Below, piece after piece: positions 52,197-61,647 of a stretch of 63,456 nucleotides of DNA. Location of the stretch: the NCBI GenBank assembly GCA_017656185.1, contig JACDOK010000011.1, positions 1 to 63,456 of the forward strand, given 5' to 3'. Position 1 is the first letter of the stretch; each line of letters begins with the position of its first letter. The notes under the pieces were generated by a model. It ran no database searches. It was not told where the DNA came from and saw nothing but the letters and a program-made list of their open reading frames with translations. The position numbers and the translations under genes were made by a program. This DNA comes from Peptococcaceae bacterium. Its GTDB lineage: Bacteria; Bacillota; Desulfotomaculia; Desulfotomaculales; JACDOK01.

Positions 52197-52883
52197 ATGC
52201 CTGACAACAAAGAATACCGCTGGGTTGACATCCTGCGTCAAGATTGGCCCCTTATTCTAATACTGTTAGGTCTGCTGGTTGCTGCTTTTGTTGTTTATCC
52301 GCAGCTGCCGGAACGTGTCCCAATGCACTGGAATGCCGGCGGCGAAGTAGACAGGTACGGTTCCCGCTTCACCGGAGCATTTGCCATTCCATTGTTGACG
52401 ATAGGTATTTACATAGGTATGCTGGTATTTCCTTTGATGGACCCGCGCCGGGCCAACTACGCCAATTTTTCAACCGCCTACCGGGCCATACGCACCGGTT
52501 TGGTTCTCTTTTTAGCAGTACTCTATGGCATCGTTACAACGAATGCATTAGGATATGAAGTTAACGTTGCGCGGGTAGTGCCCATCACTCTAGGGTTGTT
52601 GTTCATTTTGATCGGCAATTTTCTCACCCAGGTTCGTCACAACTACTTTGTAGGCATTAGGACCCCATGGACACTGGCGAGCGAAGAAGTATGGCGCAAA
52701 ACCCACCGGGTCGGAGGGTTTGCCTTTGTATTAGCCGGTATTATAAGTATATTGGCGGCTTTCCTTCCTGCCCCCGCTAATTTCTGGGTAGTCATCGGTT
52801 CTCTCATTGGTGCCGCCGCCATTACAACCATCTACTCAGCTATCATATACTTCCGTCATAAGGATAACGTAAAAATAAAATAA
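52197..52883 (+). CDS. sdpI: SdpI-family immunity membrane protein (DUF1648)
   Basis: A 228-residue membrane protein with six helices. The N-terminal DUF1648 part has the hallmark PQLPERVPMHWNAGGEVDRYGSR, and the SdpI domain has GNFLTQVRHNYFVGIRTPWTLASEEVWRKTHR. In B. subtilis SdpI both confers immunity to the SdpC killing factor and recruits SdpR to the membrane. No SdpC or its maturation genes occur in this window, so it may sense an exogenous toxin. Confidence 0.88.
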   Translation: MPDNKEYRWVDILRQDWPLILILLGLLVAAFVVYPQLPERVPMHWNAGGEVDRYGSRFTGAFAIPLLTIGIYIGMLVFPLMDPRRANYANFSTAYRAIRTGLVLFLAVLYGIVTTNALGYEVNVARVVPITLGLLFILIGNFLTQVRHNYFVGIRTPWTLASEEVWRKTHRVGGFAFVLAGIISILAAFLPAPANFWVVIGSLIGAAAITTIYSAIIYFRHKDNVKIK

Positions 52884-52968
52884 CCTTTGAAGCAACAGAA
52901 ACTTTTCTAAAACCTCGAAACATGCTTTAATAATAGTGTTGTCGGATGCTGTCAAGGAGGGTTCAGTG

Positions 52969-54033
52969 GTGTCTATAAATCTAGACGCCGAAAACGTTGA
53001 TCTAATGCTCCTAGTTCTGGCCCATATTGTTGTCGCCATTATCGTTGGCTGGTTAGCCGGTCAACTATTTAATCTGACGCTGGGGCGTTTGGCCCAGCGT
53101 ACCAAGAACGACCTGGACAGCAAACTCGTAAAGGTTTCCAAGCGTCCCCTGTCGGTGGTTGTTTTCATTATCGTATTGCAAATAGCACGAGACAAACTTT
53201 CCCAGTTCCCCCATTGGGTCGGGTCACCGGTTTTCGATTGGTTGAATGACTTTATTTTTGTCATCGGCGTAGTAGTAGCCAGCCTGTGGTTGGTCGCGGT
53301 AATTAACACCCTTATTGACTGGTATTTGACGAACATCGCCCATCGTACCAAGACTGCGTTGGATGAGTTGTTCCTGCCGTTACTGCGGAAGGTCAGCAGT
53401 ATCATCATATATTTTCTGGCAATTACCGTTATCTTGAGCCATTTTAACATCAATGTTACCGGTCTTATTGCGACCGCCGGGGTGGCTTCACTGGCCATCG
53501 CACTAGCGGCACAGGATACCTTATCCAACATGCTGGCCGGGTTTACCATCCTTTCCGATCGCCCCTTCAGGGAAGGAGACCGTATTGAACTGGCCTCCGG
53601 CATTTACGGCGACGTTTACCATATCGGCCTGCGTTCCACCAAAATCCTTACCAGGGAAAACACCCTGGTCACCATCCCCAACAAGGATATAGCGAACGCC
53701 GTGATTATTAACCATATGCTGCCGGACGGTATTTACCGGATCAGTACTACCGTCGGCGTAGCCTACGGCACCGACCTGCATAAAGTTAAAGCTATTATTT
53801 TTGACATTCTTAAATCGCTTCCGGAGGTACTGGACGAACCCAAGCCGACCGTATTCTTTTTAAACTTCGGGGACTCCTCGCTGGACCTTTCCATCCGTTT
53901 CTACATTGCCGACGCGCGGCACCGCCGCCGTGTCACCGACATCGTGCACATGGCCATTAAGGACCGCTTCGAAGCTGAAGGCATCGAAATTCCCTTCCCG
54001 CAGCGGGATGTGCATATTATTTCACACAAGTAA
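52969..54033 (+). CDS. MscS-family mechanosensitive channel
   Basis: A 354-residue small-conductance mechanosensitive ion channel. Four membrane helices precede the MscS core, with a pore-lining helix having TGLIATAGVASLAIALAAQDTLSNMLAGFTIL and the beta domain RPFREGDRIEL. A C-terminal cytoplasmic cage (about 250-350) contains RFYIADARHRRRVTDIVHMAI. The frame opens at a GTG at 52936, but AAGGAGG lies 8 nt before the GTG at 52969 (another GTG at 52966 is 5 nt away). It protects against hypo-osmotic shock. Confidence 0.88.
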   Translation: MSINLDAENVDLMLLVLAHIVVAIIVGWLAGQLFNLTLGRLAQRTKNDLDSKLVKVSKRPLSVVVFIIVLQIARDKLSQFPHWVGSPVFDWLNDFIFVIGVVVASLWLVAVINTLIDWYLTNIAHRTKTALDELFLPLLRKVSSIIIYFLAITVILSHFNINVTGLIATAGVASLAIALAAQDTLSNMLAGFTILSDRPFREGDRIELASGIYGDVYHIGLRSTKILTRENTLVTIPNKDIANAVIINHMLPDGIYRISTTVGVAYGTDLHKVKAIIFDILKSLPEVLDEPKPTVFFLNFGDSSLDLSIRFYIADARHRRRVTDIVHMAIKDRFEAEGIEIPFPQRDVHIISHK

Positions 54034-54038
54034 AAATA

Positions 54039-54227
54039 TCACGTTACACAAAAGCGGGCCACCCCGGGGGAACTCAGATGTTCCCACCGGCCCCGCACCC
54101 CTGCAAATCGCGCGCCCAGTTCAATATGCAGCATGGCAATGCCGCAATCCAACCTCTTGGAAATATGGTAGCTGTCCTTTTCATTATCAACGGCCACTGT
54201 AACACTTCGCATTATTTTTTGGGGCAA
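54039..54227 (-). pseudogene. Remnant of a nitroreductase-like gene
   Basis: A 62-codon minus-strand frame contains SKRLDCGIAMLHIELGARF followed by AGVRGRW, resembling the DCGIAMxHFELAARExGLxGRW block near the C-terminus of flavin nitroreductases. No N-terminal FMN-binding part or start region exists upstream, where the 54228-54464 region is noncoding. It is most likely the decayed end of a lost gene. The identification is by pattern only. Confidence 0.4.
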
Positions 54228-54381
54228 TGATTTTCATAATTTGGAATTTCCAGGTAGATAATAATTGGAACTTTAGGATACGGAGCAGGAATTAGGTCAT
54301 AGATCCTTGAATTGTAATATGTAACGGAAGTACGGAGCTTCCACTGCTTGACGAATTTTTCATGTACCATCGTAATGAATG

Positions 54382-54432
54382 ACCACGAAGGTCTGTTTCC
54401 GCTGAAGCGGGAGGCTTTTTCGTGGTTTTTTA
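54382..54432 (+). terminator. Terminator or attenuator upstream of fmdE
   Basis: An outer 8-bp stem (54382-54389 with 54419-54426) encloses an inner 6-bp stem with a TGAA loop (54397-54412) and is followed by six Ts. It lies 33 bp before the fmdE start and 350 bp after the MscS gene. Region 54240-54380 upstream has two more hairpins (54327-54343 and AGGAT/ATCCT at about 54276-54306) but no gene. Confidence 0.75.
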
Positions 54433-54464
54433 TTTACTGATAATTTTTAAGGAGGTTTTTAAGT

Positions 54465-55070
54465 ATGTGTCAAGTAACTGACTGGGAAAAAGCCTTGGAT
54501 TTTCACGGGCATGCCTGTCCGGGACTGGCCGTCGGTTACCGTGCCGCCCTGGCCGCCCTGCGCGAACTCGGAGCAAACCGCAGCCCCGACGAGCAGCTGG
54601 TGGCCATCGTGGAAAACGACGCCTGCGGCGTGGACGCCATCCAGGTTCTCACCGGCTGTACCTTCGGAAAAGGCAACCTGGTATTTCGCGATTACGGTAA
54701 ACACGTCTACACCATCGGGCGCCGCGACAACGGGAAGGCCGTACGGGTATCCGTGAAGAGAAGCTGGTCCCAAAGTGAAGAGTACAAGGCATTAAGAGAA
54801 AAGGTATTCAGCGGTAATGCTACGGAAGAAGAGAGAAAAGCCTTTGCGCGGATGCAGCAGGATAATACGGAAAGAATTCTCGAAGCTCCGGAAGAAGAAA
54901 TTCTTGATATTAAGCATATCCCTTTAGAGTTACCACGCAAGGCACGGATTTTTAAATCTGTCGAGTGTGCCGTCTGCGGCGAAACGGTAATGGAACCCCG
55001 CGCGCGCCTCCATAACGGTCAAGCGGTCTGCATCCCCTGCAGCGAAGAATACCGCTGTGTAAAGTTATAA
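54465..55070 (+). CDS. FmdE-family protein with C-terminal zinc ribbon
   Basis: A 201-residue protein. Residues 5-130 match the FmdE family (formylmethanofuran dehydrogenase subunit E): FHGHACPGLAVGYRAALAAL with Cys18 and ENDACGVDAIQVLTGCTFGKGNL. The C-terminus carries a zinc ribbon CAVCGE...CIPCSEEYRC. In bacteria such proteins occur with molybdenum or tungsten enzyme genes, but no catalytic role is established. ATG at 54465 has SD AAGGAGG. The upstream hairpin suggests attenuation. Confidence 0.85.
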   Translation: MCQVTDWEKALDFHGHACPGLAVGYRAALAALRELGANRSPDEQLVAIVENDACGVDAIQVLTGCTFGKGNLVFRDYGKHVYTIGRRDNGKAVRVSVKRSWSQSEEYKALREKVFSGNATEEERKAFARMQQDNTERILEAPEEEILDIKHIPLELPRKARIFKSVECAVCGETVMEPRARLHNGQAVCIPCSEEYRCVKL

Positions 55071-55124
55071 CAGCAGGTATGTCCGGCTGGCACACCCCGG
55101 GTTTACTGGGAGCGGTGATCGCTG

Positions 55125-55565
55125 ATGGATAACTCTTTTAAACTGCAGCCCATTGGGGTTATTCACTCCCCGTTCAAAAACAAAAAAGAAGCTCCCCGTC
55201 AAGGAAGATTACGGCAGGAAACCTCTGTGATTGAAGTATACCCGTCCTTTGCAGACGGGTTGAAAGATATCGAAAAAGCTACCCACCTGATCGTCCTTTA
55301 CTGGGGACACCAGGCGGACCGCACCACGCTGCAAACCAAAACGCCCTGGGGTCCTGAAATACGGGGCGTTTTCGCCTGCCGTTCCCCCAACCGGCCCAAC
55401 CCCCTCGCCTTTTGTGTCGTGGAACTCGTCCGGCGCGAAGGTAATCAGTTGATTGTACGGGGGTTGGATGCCGTGGACGGCAGCCCTCTCCTGGATATTA
55501 AACCCTACTTTCCCGGTATCGACTCCGTACCCCAGGCAAAAGTCTCGTGGCCCCGTACACCTTAA
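55125..55565 (+). CDS. trmO: tRNA t6A37 N6-methyltransferase TrmO (TsaA/YaeB)
   Basis: A 146-residue SAM-dependent beta-barrel methyltransferase that makes m6t6A37 in tRNA-Thr. Family marks are LQPIGVIHSPFKNKKEAPRQ at the start, LIVLYWGHQADR, the strongly conserved GVFACRSPNRPNPLAFCVVEL (catalytic region), and DGSPLLDIKPY. The ATG at 55125 follows fmdE by 54 bp. It converges on aroF with no clear terminator between them. Confidence 0.9.
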   Translation: MDNSFKLQPIGVIHSPFKNKKEAPRQGRLRQETSVIEVYPSFADGLKDIEKATHLIVLYWGHQADRTTLQTKTPWGPEIRGVFACRSPNRPNPLAFCVVELVRREGNQLIVRGLDAVDGSPLLDIKPYFPGIDSVPQAKVSWPRTP

Positions 55566-55605
55566 ATACGTTGCAGTGCTGTGACCTACCCCTATCACCA
55601 GTTAC

Positions 55606-56619
55606 CTATACCCTTCTCCCCACCGCTTCGGCAATACGCCCGACCTCATTCATCATAATTTCAAAATTACCCGGTGTTAAAGATTGAGCCCCGTCGCACA
55701 AGGCTTCCGAAGGATTGGGATGGACTTCAACCAGTAAACCATCGGCACCAGCCGCAACGGCCGCCCGCGACATCGGAATAACATATTTCCATTTTCCGAG
55801 ACCATGACTCGGGTCAACGATTACGGGCAGGTGGGAAACATTCTTAACAATCGGAACGGCGCTTAAATCCAATGTATTACGCGTATAGGTTTCAAAGCTG
55901 CGAATACCGCGTTCACACAAAATAACGTTCGGGTTACCGGAAGCAAGAATATACTCCGCAGCCATTAACCACTCTTCGATGGTAGCCGACATACCTCGTT
56001 TCAAGAGAACGGGACGATCAATACGACCCAATTCCTTTAACAATTGGAAGTTCTGCATATTCCTCGTCCCGATTTGGACAATGTCAGCGTACTCGGCCAC
56101 AATGGGGAGAGTGGCATTGTCCATAACTTCCGTAACGATAAACAAACCGTACTTTTCACGGGTTTCAGCCAAAAGTTTCAGGCCCTCTTCTCCCAGTCCC
56201 TGGAATGAATAGGGTGACGTCCGGGGTTTAAAGGCACCACCGCGCAAGATCCTGGCCCCGGCTTTTTTGACCACTTCGGCAGCGGCAAAAAGCTGTTCCC
56301 TGCTTTCCACGGCACACGGGCCGGCCATAACCTGCAACGTATCGCCGCCGATCTCCAGATCACCTATGCGGATTACCGTACCTTCTTCTTTCATCTCTCG
56401 GCTGGCCAGCTTATAAGGTTTGAGGATGGGAACAATGTCCTCCACCCCGGGCAGCGTTTCCAAATTCATACACCCAAGCCTGGTCTTATCCCCAATAGCC
56501 CCGATGATGGTTCGTTCCACACCCTTAGAGAGATGAATTTTAAAACCGTTTTCCTCCAGTTTCTCGATAACTCCTCTAATCTCGTCTTCGGTAGCCTTGT
56601 GACTCATCACAACTATCAC
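55606..56619 (-). CDS. aroF: 3-deoxy-7-phosphoheptulonate synthase (DAHP synthase, type Ibeta)
   Basis: A 337-residue enzyme for the first step of the shikimate pathway (PEP plus erythrose 4-phosphate). Residues 1-70 form the ferredoxin-like regulatory domain of the type Ibeta group. The barrel has VMAGPCAVESREQ, GGAFKPRTSPYSFQGLG, VQIGTRNMQNFQLLKELG, VILCERGIRSFETYTRNTLD and VDPSHGLGKW. It is the last gene after trpA (68 bp away), so flux into chorismate is likely co-regulated with tryptophan synthesis. Confidence 0.94.
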   Translation of the reverse strand: MIVVMSHKATEDEIRGVIEKLEENGFKIHLSKGVERTIIGAIGDKTRLGCMNLETLPGVEDIVPILKPYKLASREMKEEGTVIRIGDLEIGGDTLQVMAGPCAVESREQLFAAAEVVKKAGARILRGGAFKPRTSPYSFQGLGEEGLKLLAETREKYGLFIVTEVMDNATLPIVAEYADIVQIGTRNMQNFQLLKELGRIDRPVLLKRGMSATIEEWLMAAEYILASGNPNVILCERGIRSFETYTRNTLDLSAVPIVKNVSHLPVIVDPSHGLGKWKYVIPMSRAAVAAGADGLLVEVHPNPSEALCDGAQSLTPGNFEIMMNEVGRIAEAVGRRV

Positions 56620-56687
56620 CCTTGACTCCCTCCTTTATTTCCTCCCACATAACGAAAATAATAGTTCTTATAAATTTATAAACAAGT

Positions 56688-57482
56688 TTACCCCTTTCCC
56701 AGGGCATTTTTCAATTCCTTTACAAATGTTATAAATTGCTTAATATTTTCCATGCCCTTTTCAGCCACAAATTTCACCAGAGCGCTGCCTACCACGACCC
56801 CGTCGGCAAGGTCCCTCAGTTGAGCCGCCTGCCGCGGCCCGGACACCCCGAACCCCAACGCCACCGGTAAATCTGTAGACCTGCGTACCATTGATGTCAG
56901 GTATTGAAGGTTCGCAGGCATTTCCGCCCTGGGACCGGTAATACCCTTGACAGTAACGCAGTAAATAAAACCCCGTGCCTCCCGGGCAATGGCTCCGATA
57001 CGATCCGGCGGAGAAGTCGGCGCTACCAGGGGAATAAGCGCGATCCCATTCGCGTCTGCCAGTTCCCGCAAAATACCTGATTCCTCCAGGGGCAAATCCG
57101 GTACGATAACTCCGTCCACACCGGCCCGGGCCGCATCACCGGTAAAAGCCCGGAGACCGTACTGCAACAGGGGATTAAAATAACTCATCAAGATGATCGG
57201 TATCTCCGTACGGGTGCGCAGCCGGTATACAATATCAAGAATGGCCCTGACGTTGGCCCCCGCCTTCAAAGCCCTTTGGGAAGCAGCTTGAATCACAGGG
57301 CCGTCGGCCATGGGGTCCGAGAACGGTACTCCCAATTCAATAAGATCCGCTCCCCCCTCTTCCATTGCCAGCACCAGATCCGGCGTATCTGCCAGAGTGG
57401 GATCGCCCGCCGTCAGGTAAGTGATCAAGGCCGTTTCACCCTGTGAACGAAGCGTGTCAAACCTTTCACTAATGCGATTCAT
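56688..57482 (-). CDS. trpA: Tryptophan synthase alpha chain
   Basis: A 264-residue subunit cleaving indole-3-glycerol phosphate to indole. The catalytic Glu and Asp lie in [20 protein letters not shown]; the phosphate-binding loop is in [11 protein letters not shown] and GVVVGSALV. The frame extends to 57521, but the ATG at 57482 has SD GAGGAGGGG and matches the family start. It overlaps trpB by 14 bp, so the subunits are translationally coupled. Confidence 0.95.
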   Translation of the reverse strand: MNRISERFDTLRSQGETALITYLTAGDPTLADTPDLVLAMEEGGADLIELGVPFSDPMADGPVIQAASQRALKAGANVRAILDIVYRLRTRTEIPIILMSYFNPLLQYGLRAFTGDAARAGVDGVIVPDLPLEESGILRELADANGIALIPLVAPTSPPDRIGAIAREARGFIYCVTVKGITGPRAEMPANLQYLTSMVRRSTDLPVALGFGVSGPRQAAQLRDLADGVVVGSALVKFVAEKGMENIKQFITFVKELKNALGKG

Positions 57483-58668
57483 CGTTCCCCTCCTCAAAAA
57501 GGCGGGCCACTGTCTCGACATCTTTATCCCCGCGTCCCGAAAGATTAACCAGGACGATCTGTTCGCCGGGCAAGGATGAGGCTATCCTTACCGCTTCCGC
57601 CACGGCGTGGGCACTCTCCAAGGCCGGAAGAATGCCCTCCGTACGCCCCAGCAACTCAAATGCTTCCAAGGCCTCCCGGTCGGTAACGGCAGTATAAGTC
57701 GCCCGGCCGCAGTCCTTGAGGTAACTGTGTTCTGGACCTACTCCCGGATAGTCGAGACCCGCCGATACCGAATGCACCGGAGCAACTTGACCGTCCGCGT
57801 CCTGCAGCAGGTAACTGAAGGAGCCGTGTAAAACCCCCGGGCGGCCCCGGTTCAGCGTCGCCGCGTGTTCTCGCGTCTCCAGCCCCTTGCCGGCCGCTTC
57901 CACGCCGACGAGCCGGACTTGGCGGTCTTTCAGAAAAGGATAGAAGATGCCCATAGCATTACTGCCCCCACCGACACAGGCTACCACATAATCGGGAAGA
58001 CGGCCCTCAATTTCCAGCAACTGCATTTTGGCCTCGCTGCCGATCACGGCCTGGAAGTCACGTACCATCGTGGGATAAGGATGGGGACCGGCTACAGAAC
58101 CGATCAGGTAATAGGTATCGTCGACGTTGGTCACCCAATCCCTTATCGCCTCGTTCATAGCGTCCTTCAAGGTCCGGGAACCGGCCCTGACCGGCACGAC
58201 TTCCGCCCCTAAGAGGCGCATGCGGACCACATTCAGGGCCTGGCGGCGCATATCCTCTTCCCCCATGTAGATGACACATGCCAAGCCGAAAAGCGCGGCG
58301 GCAGTAGCCGTGGCCACACCGTGCTGCCCGGCGCCCGTCTCGGCAATGATACGCTTTTTACCCATTCTTTTGGCCAGGAGCCCCTGGCCGATAGTGTTGT
58401 TGATCTTATGGGCCCCGGTATGGTTAAGATCCTCCCGCTTGAGATAGATCCGGGCGCCCCCGCAGTGCTGTGTCAGCCCGGCGGCAAAATAGAGCGGGCT
58501 CGGTCGTCCGACATAGTCTTTTAAAAGGAGATGCAATTCCTTCTGGAAATTGTCATCATTTTTTACCTGGTCGTAGGCGGCGGTAAGTTCTTCAAGTGCC
58601 GGCATCAACGTTTCCGGTACAAATCGCCCGCCGTAAGACCCGAAGTAACCTCTCTCGTCCGGCAGCAT
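57469..58668 (-). CDS. trpB: Tryptophan synthase beta chain
   Basis: A 399-residue PLP enzyme condensing indole and serine. Lys88 in NHTGAHKIN binds [13 protein letters not shown] binds its phosphate, and EDLNHTGAH includes the catalytic region. The substrate-channelling Glu block [13 protein letters not shown] is present. The ATG at 58668 has SD AAGGAGG 7 nt upstream. The upstream trpF runs 77 bp into this gene. Confidence 0.96.
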   Translation of the reverse strand: MLPDERGYFGSYGGRFVPETLMPALEELTAAYDQVKNDDNFQKELHLLLKDYVGRPSPLYFAAGLTQHCGGARIYLKREDLNHTGAHKINNTIGQGLLAKRMGKKRIIAETGAGQHGVATATAAALFGLACVIYMGEEDMRRQALNVVRMRLLGAEVVPVRAGSRTLKDAMNEAIRDWVTNVDDTYYLIGSVAGPHPYPTMVRDFQAVIGSEAKMQLLEIEGRLPDYVVACVGGGSNAMGIFYPFLKDRQVRLVGVEAAGKGLETREHAATLNRGRPGVLHGSFSYLLQDADGQVAPVHSVSAGLDYPGVGPEHSYLKDCGRATYTAVTDREALEAFELLGRTEGILPALESAHAVAEAVRIASSLPGEQIVLVNLSGRGDKDVETVARLFEEGNDESH

Positions 58669-59278
58669 CGCCGACCCTCCTTACAGTTTGGATAAAGGCC
58701 CGTATCTTAGCCGTGTCCTTTTTACCATCCGTTTCTACGCCACTGGAAACATCAACACCCGCGGGGCGGACGCTCCTTATAGCCGCAAGGACATTATCAA
58801 CCGCCAGTCCCCCGGCCAGGATCACAGGAGCCGGCGGAACCCAGTCCCGTACGGTTTGCCAGTGAAAAGTACGTCCCGTACCCCCCGCCTTTCCGGCCAC
58901 ATAGGCATCGAGTAGTACAGCCGCCACCCGGTAACGGTTGGCTTCAGAAAGAGTTTCGCGCCCCTTGACGCGGAAAGCTTTGATTACCGGGACATTTAAT
59001 GCGGCACAGTATTCCGGTGATTCGGTACCGTGGAGCTGAACGGCATCAAGGCGGCAAAAATCAGCTATTTCCTGTACTTCTGCCACAGGAGCGTCTACAA
59101 ACACGCCAATCTTAAGAACCCCTGCCGGTAGGGATGAAATAATCGAACGTGCCGCCTCGGGACTGATGCGCCTGCTGCTGGGAGCGAAAACAAACCCCAG
59201 GGCATCCGCTCCCAGATCGCCAGCCAGTTGAGCCGTCCGCCTGTCGGTAATACCGCAAATTTTAACGAATACCACCAT
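58592..59278 (-). CDS. trpF: Phosphoribosylanthranilate isomerase, 3' end overlapping trpB
   Basis: A 228-residue TIM-barrel isomerase. The opening [27 protein letters not shown] contains the catalytic Cys, while [12 protein letters not shown] and [14 protein letters not shown] and [10 protein letters not shown] (catalytic Asp and phosphate site) follow. The ATG at 59278 overlaps trpC. The conserved fold ends near [10 protein letters not shown], but translation continues about 24 residues into trpB, making the protein longer than usual. Confidence 0.92.
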   Translation of the reverse strand: MVVFVKICGITDRRTAQLAGDLGADALGFVFAPSSRRISPEAARSIISSLPAGVLKIGVFVDAPVAEVQEIADFCRLDAVQLHGTESPEYCAALNVPVIKAFRVKGRETLSEANRYRVAAVLLDAYVAGKAGGTGRTFHWQTVRDWVPPAPVILAGGLAVDNVLAAIRSVRPAGVDVSSGVETDGKKDTAKIRAFIQTVRRVGDAAGRERLLRVLRRAICTGNVDAGT

Positions 59279-60059
59279 CGACACCCCTGCTAAGCAACTT
59301 CGCCAGGCATTCACCGGGCTGAGCACCGCGCATCAGGGCCTCACCAACCAGCACCGCGTCAACGCCAAAGGTGTGCAGTATTTCAAGATCTTCAGCAGAT
59401 TTGATACCGCTCTCGCTCACCAGGGTTACGTTGTCCGGCACATACCGGGCCAGGCGTTCGGTTACGGTAAGATCCGTTTTCAGGGTGCGTAAATCGCGGT
59501 TATTGATACCAACCAGTGCGGCACCGCAGGACAGCGCCTGCTGCAGTTCATCCTCGTGGTGCACCTCAACCAGGCAGTCCATCCCCAGCTCTTGTGCCAA
59601 ACCAAAGTACTCCTCAAGTTCTGACAGTGCCAGCGCCGCCACGATCAGGAGAATGGCGTCGGCCCCTAAGACCCTGGCCTCGTAAACTTGGTAGGAGGAA
59701 ACAATAAAATCTTTACGCAGTACCGGCAGCTTTACGGCCTGGTGTACCGCCTGCAAGTATGCCGGGTCACCTTTAAAGAATGTCTGGTCCGTCAACACGG
59801 AAATGGCGGCGGCACCGTTGGCCTCATACTGCCGCGCTACCTCTTCCGCCGGGAGGTCATCCCGGATAACGCCCGCCGAGGGCGAGGCAAACTTCACCTC
59901 CGCAATTACGGCTATTTCATCCGTTCTTACCAAAGCTCCGGCAAATTCCCGGCATGGGTTCTCTTTGGCGAGGGCGGCCTCCTTAAGGCGCCGCGCCGCT
60001 TGTGAACCCTTTAGCTGCTTCATTTCAAACCTTTTTTGAGCCACTATACGATCTAGCAT
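59262..60059 (-). CDS. trpC: Indole-3-glycerol phosphate synthase
   Basis: A 265-residue TIM barrel that closes the indole ring. Key catalytic residues lie in VIAEVKFASPSAGVI (Lys, near residue 54), VLRKDFIVSSYQVYEARVLGADAILLI, and LVGINNRDLRTLKTD; ESGIKSAEDLEIL and VLVGEALMRG complete the phosphate site. It overlaps trpD by 7 bp and trpF by 17 bp. Confidence 0.95.
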   Translation of the reverse strand: MLDRIVAQKRFEMKQLKGSQAARRLKEAALAKENPCREFAGALVRTDEIAVIAEVKFASPSAGVIRDDLPAEEVARQYEANGAAAISVLTDQTFFKGDPAYLQAVHQAVKLPVLRKDFIVSSYQVYEARVLGADAILLIVAALALSELEEYFGLAQELGMDCLVEVHHEDELQQALSCGAALVGINNRDLRTLKTDLTVTERLARYVPDNVTLVSESGIKSAEDLEILHTFGVDAVLVGEALMRGAQPGECLAKLLSRGVDGGIR

Positions 60060-61072
60060 AATAAACTCCTGGTAAAAGCAATAAACTCATCAAGCTTGGC
60101 GGCTGCTTTCCCGCTGTCAATAGCTTCGGAAGCCTGTTCGACAGCCTGAGGTATATCCTCACTGAACCCTGCCGCCACCAGTGCCAGGGCGGCATTAAGT
60201 ACCACCGCGTCACGGCGGGGTCCTTGCTCACCCGCCAGAACCCGGCGGGTAATACCGGCATTTTCTTCCGGACTGCCGCCAGCCAGCGCCCCGGTATCCG
60301 CACATGCAAATCCCAGGTCTTGAGGATCAATCACACCGGATATTACTTCTTGGTTATGAACCTCCCAGTAACGCGAAGGACCGGCCAGGGAAACCTCATC
60401 CAACCCGCCGGCGCCGTGCACCACAAAGGCCCTTTTTACACCAAGTCCCGCCAATACCCCGGCCATCAACTCCGCTACCCGGGCATCATAAACCCCCAGG
60501 ACCTGAGCCTGCGGTAAGGCGGGGTTGGTTAGCGGCCCCAGGATGTTAAATACGGTACGGATTCCGATTTCTTTTCTTGGCCCGGCGGCATGCTTCATGG
60601 CCCCATGCAGCCGCGGGGCGAACAAAAAGGAGATGCCCACCCGGTCCAGACACACGCCCATTTGTTCCGGTGATAGTTCCAAGTTGGCACCCAGGGCGCG
60701 CAGAACATCGGCACTGCCGCAGCGGCTGGAGACCGAGGAGTTGCCGTGTTTGGCTACTGGCACACCGAGGGCGGCCACGACAAACGCGGCGGTGGTAGAA
60801 ATATTAAAGGTATGAGCCCCGTCACCCCCGGTACCGCAGGTATCTACGATCATACGATGTTTGGTACGTACCGGGGTGGCCTTATCACGCATGACCCGGG
60901 CAAACCCGGTTACCTCATCAACGGTTTCCCCTTTGAAGCGCAGCCCGACCAGCAAAGCCCCCACCTGGGCCGGCGTAGCCCTGCCGGACATAATGTTATC
61001 CATTACCGCTTCCGCTTCCCCTAATACCAGGTGTTCCCCGTTCACAACCTTGGAGATGGCATCCCTAATCAT
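60053..61072 (-). CDS. trpD: Anthranilate phosphoribosyltransferase
   Basis: A 339-residue enzyme that adds phosphoribose from PRPP to anthranilate. The PRPP motif is VDTCGTGGDGAHTFNIST, with KHGNSSVSSRCGSADVL and NILGPLTNP further on and VVHGAGGLDEVS near the active site. The frame starts at a TTG, but the ATG at 61072 has AGGGGG 7 nt upstream. It is a stand-alone TrpD, not fused to TrpG. Confidence 0.95.
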   Translation of the reverse strand: MIRDAISKVVNGEHLVLGEAEAVMDNIMSGRATPAQVGALLVGLRFKGETVDEVTGFARVMRDKATPVRTKHRMIVDTCGTGGDGAHTFNISTTAAFVVAALGVPVAKHGNSSVSSRCGSADVLRALGANLELSPEQMGVCLDRVGISFLFAPRLHGAMKHAAGPRKEIGIRTVFNILGPLTNPALPQAQVLGVYDARVAELMAGVLAGLGVKRAFVVHGAGGLDEVSLAGPSRYWEVHNQEVISGVIDPQDLGFACADTGALAGGSPEENAGITRRVLAGEQGPRRDAVVLNAALALVAAGFSEDIPQAVEQASEAIDSGKAAAKLDEFIAFTRSLLC

Positions 61073-61083
61073 CGTCAAACCCC

Positions 61084-61647
61084 CTATTGGTTCAGGAAAT
61101 TTCGTAAAATGGTCTTCCCGTGCTGTGTCAGTATCGATTCGGGGTGGAACTGCACCCCTTGAACCGGGTGCTGCCGGTGCCTTACAGCCATGATCTCCCC
61201 TGTTTCGGCCCTCGCAGCAACCTCAAGACAATCCGGCAAATTTTCTTCGGCCAGAATAAGAGAATGATAACGTGTTGCCGTAAAGGGTGACGGTACATTC
61301 TTAAAAATATGGCTCCCGTCGTGTCTTATTTGAGAAGTTTTGCCGTGCATCAGCACCGGTGCCCGTACCACCTTTCCGCCATAGGCCTGACCGATTACTT
61401 GATGACCCAGGCATACCCCGAGAACGGGTATGTAACTTCCATAACGGCTGACAAGATCCAGGCAGATGCCCGCCTGGTCCGGGGTACCGGGCCCCGGGGA
61501 AATTACAATGTGAGAAGGTTTCATCTCAGCAATTTCAGCTAAGCCGACCTGGTCGTTACGATACACTTTTACCTCTGCCCCGAGTTCTGCCAAGTAGTGC
61601 ACCAGGTTATAGGAAAATGAATCGTAATTATCAATTAATAAAATCAC
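61084..61647 (-). CDS. trpG: Anthranilate synthase glutaminase subunit (amphibolic with PabA)
   Basis: A 187-residue class I glutamine amidotransferase supplying ammonia to TrpE. The nucleophile is Cys79 in GVCLGHQ; the oxyanion segment is SPGPGTPDQAG and the His-Glu pair is in VQFHPES. It begins with GTG overlapping the trpE TGA by 3 bp. If no separate pabA exists it probably also serves folate synthesis, as in B. subtilis. Confidence 0.95.
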   Translation of the reverse strand: MILLIDNYDSFSYNLVHYLAELGAEVKVYRNDQVGLAEIAEMKPSHIVISPGPGTPDQAGICLDLVSRYGSYIPVLGVCLGHQVIGQAYGGKVVRAPVLMHGKTSQIRHDGSHIFKNVPSPFTATRYHSLILAEENLPDCLEVAARAETGEIMAVRHRQHPVQGVQFHPESILTQHGKTILRNFLNQ

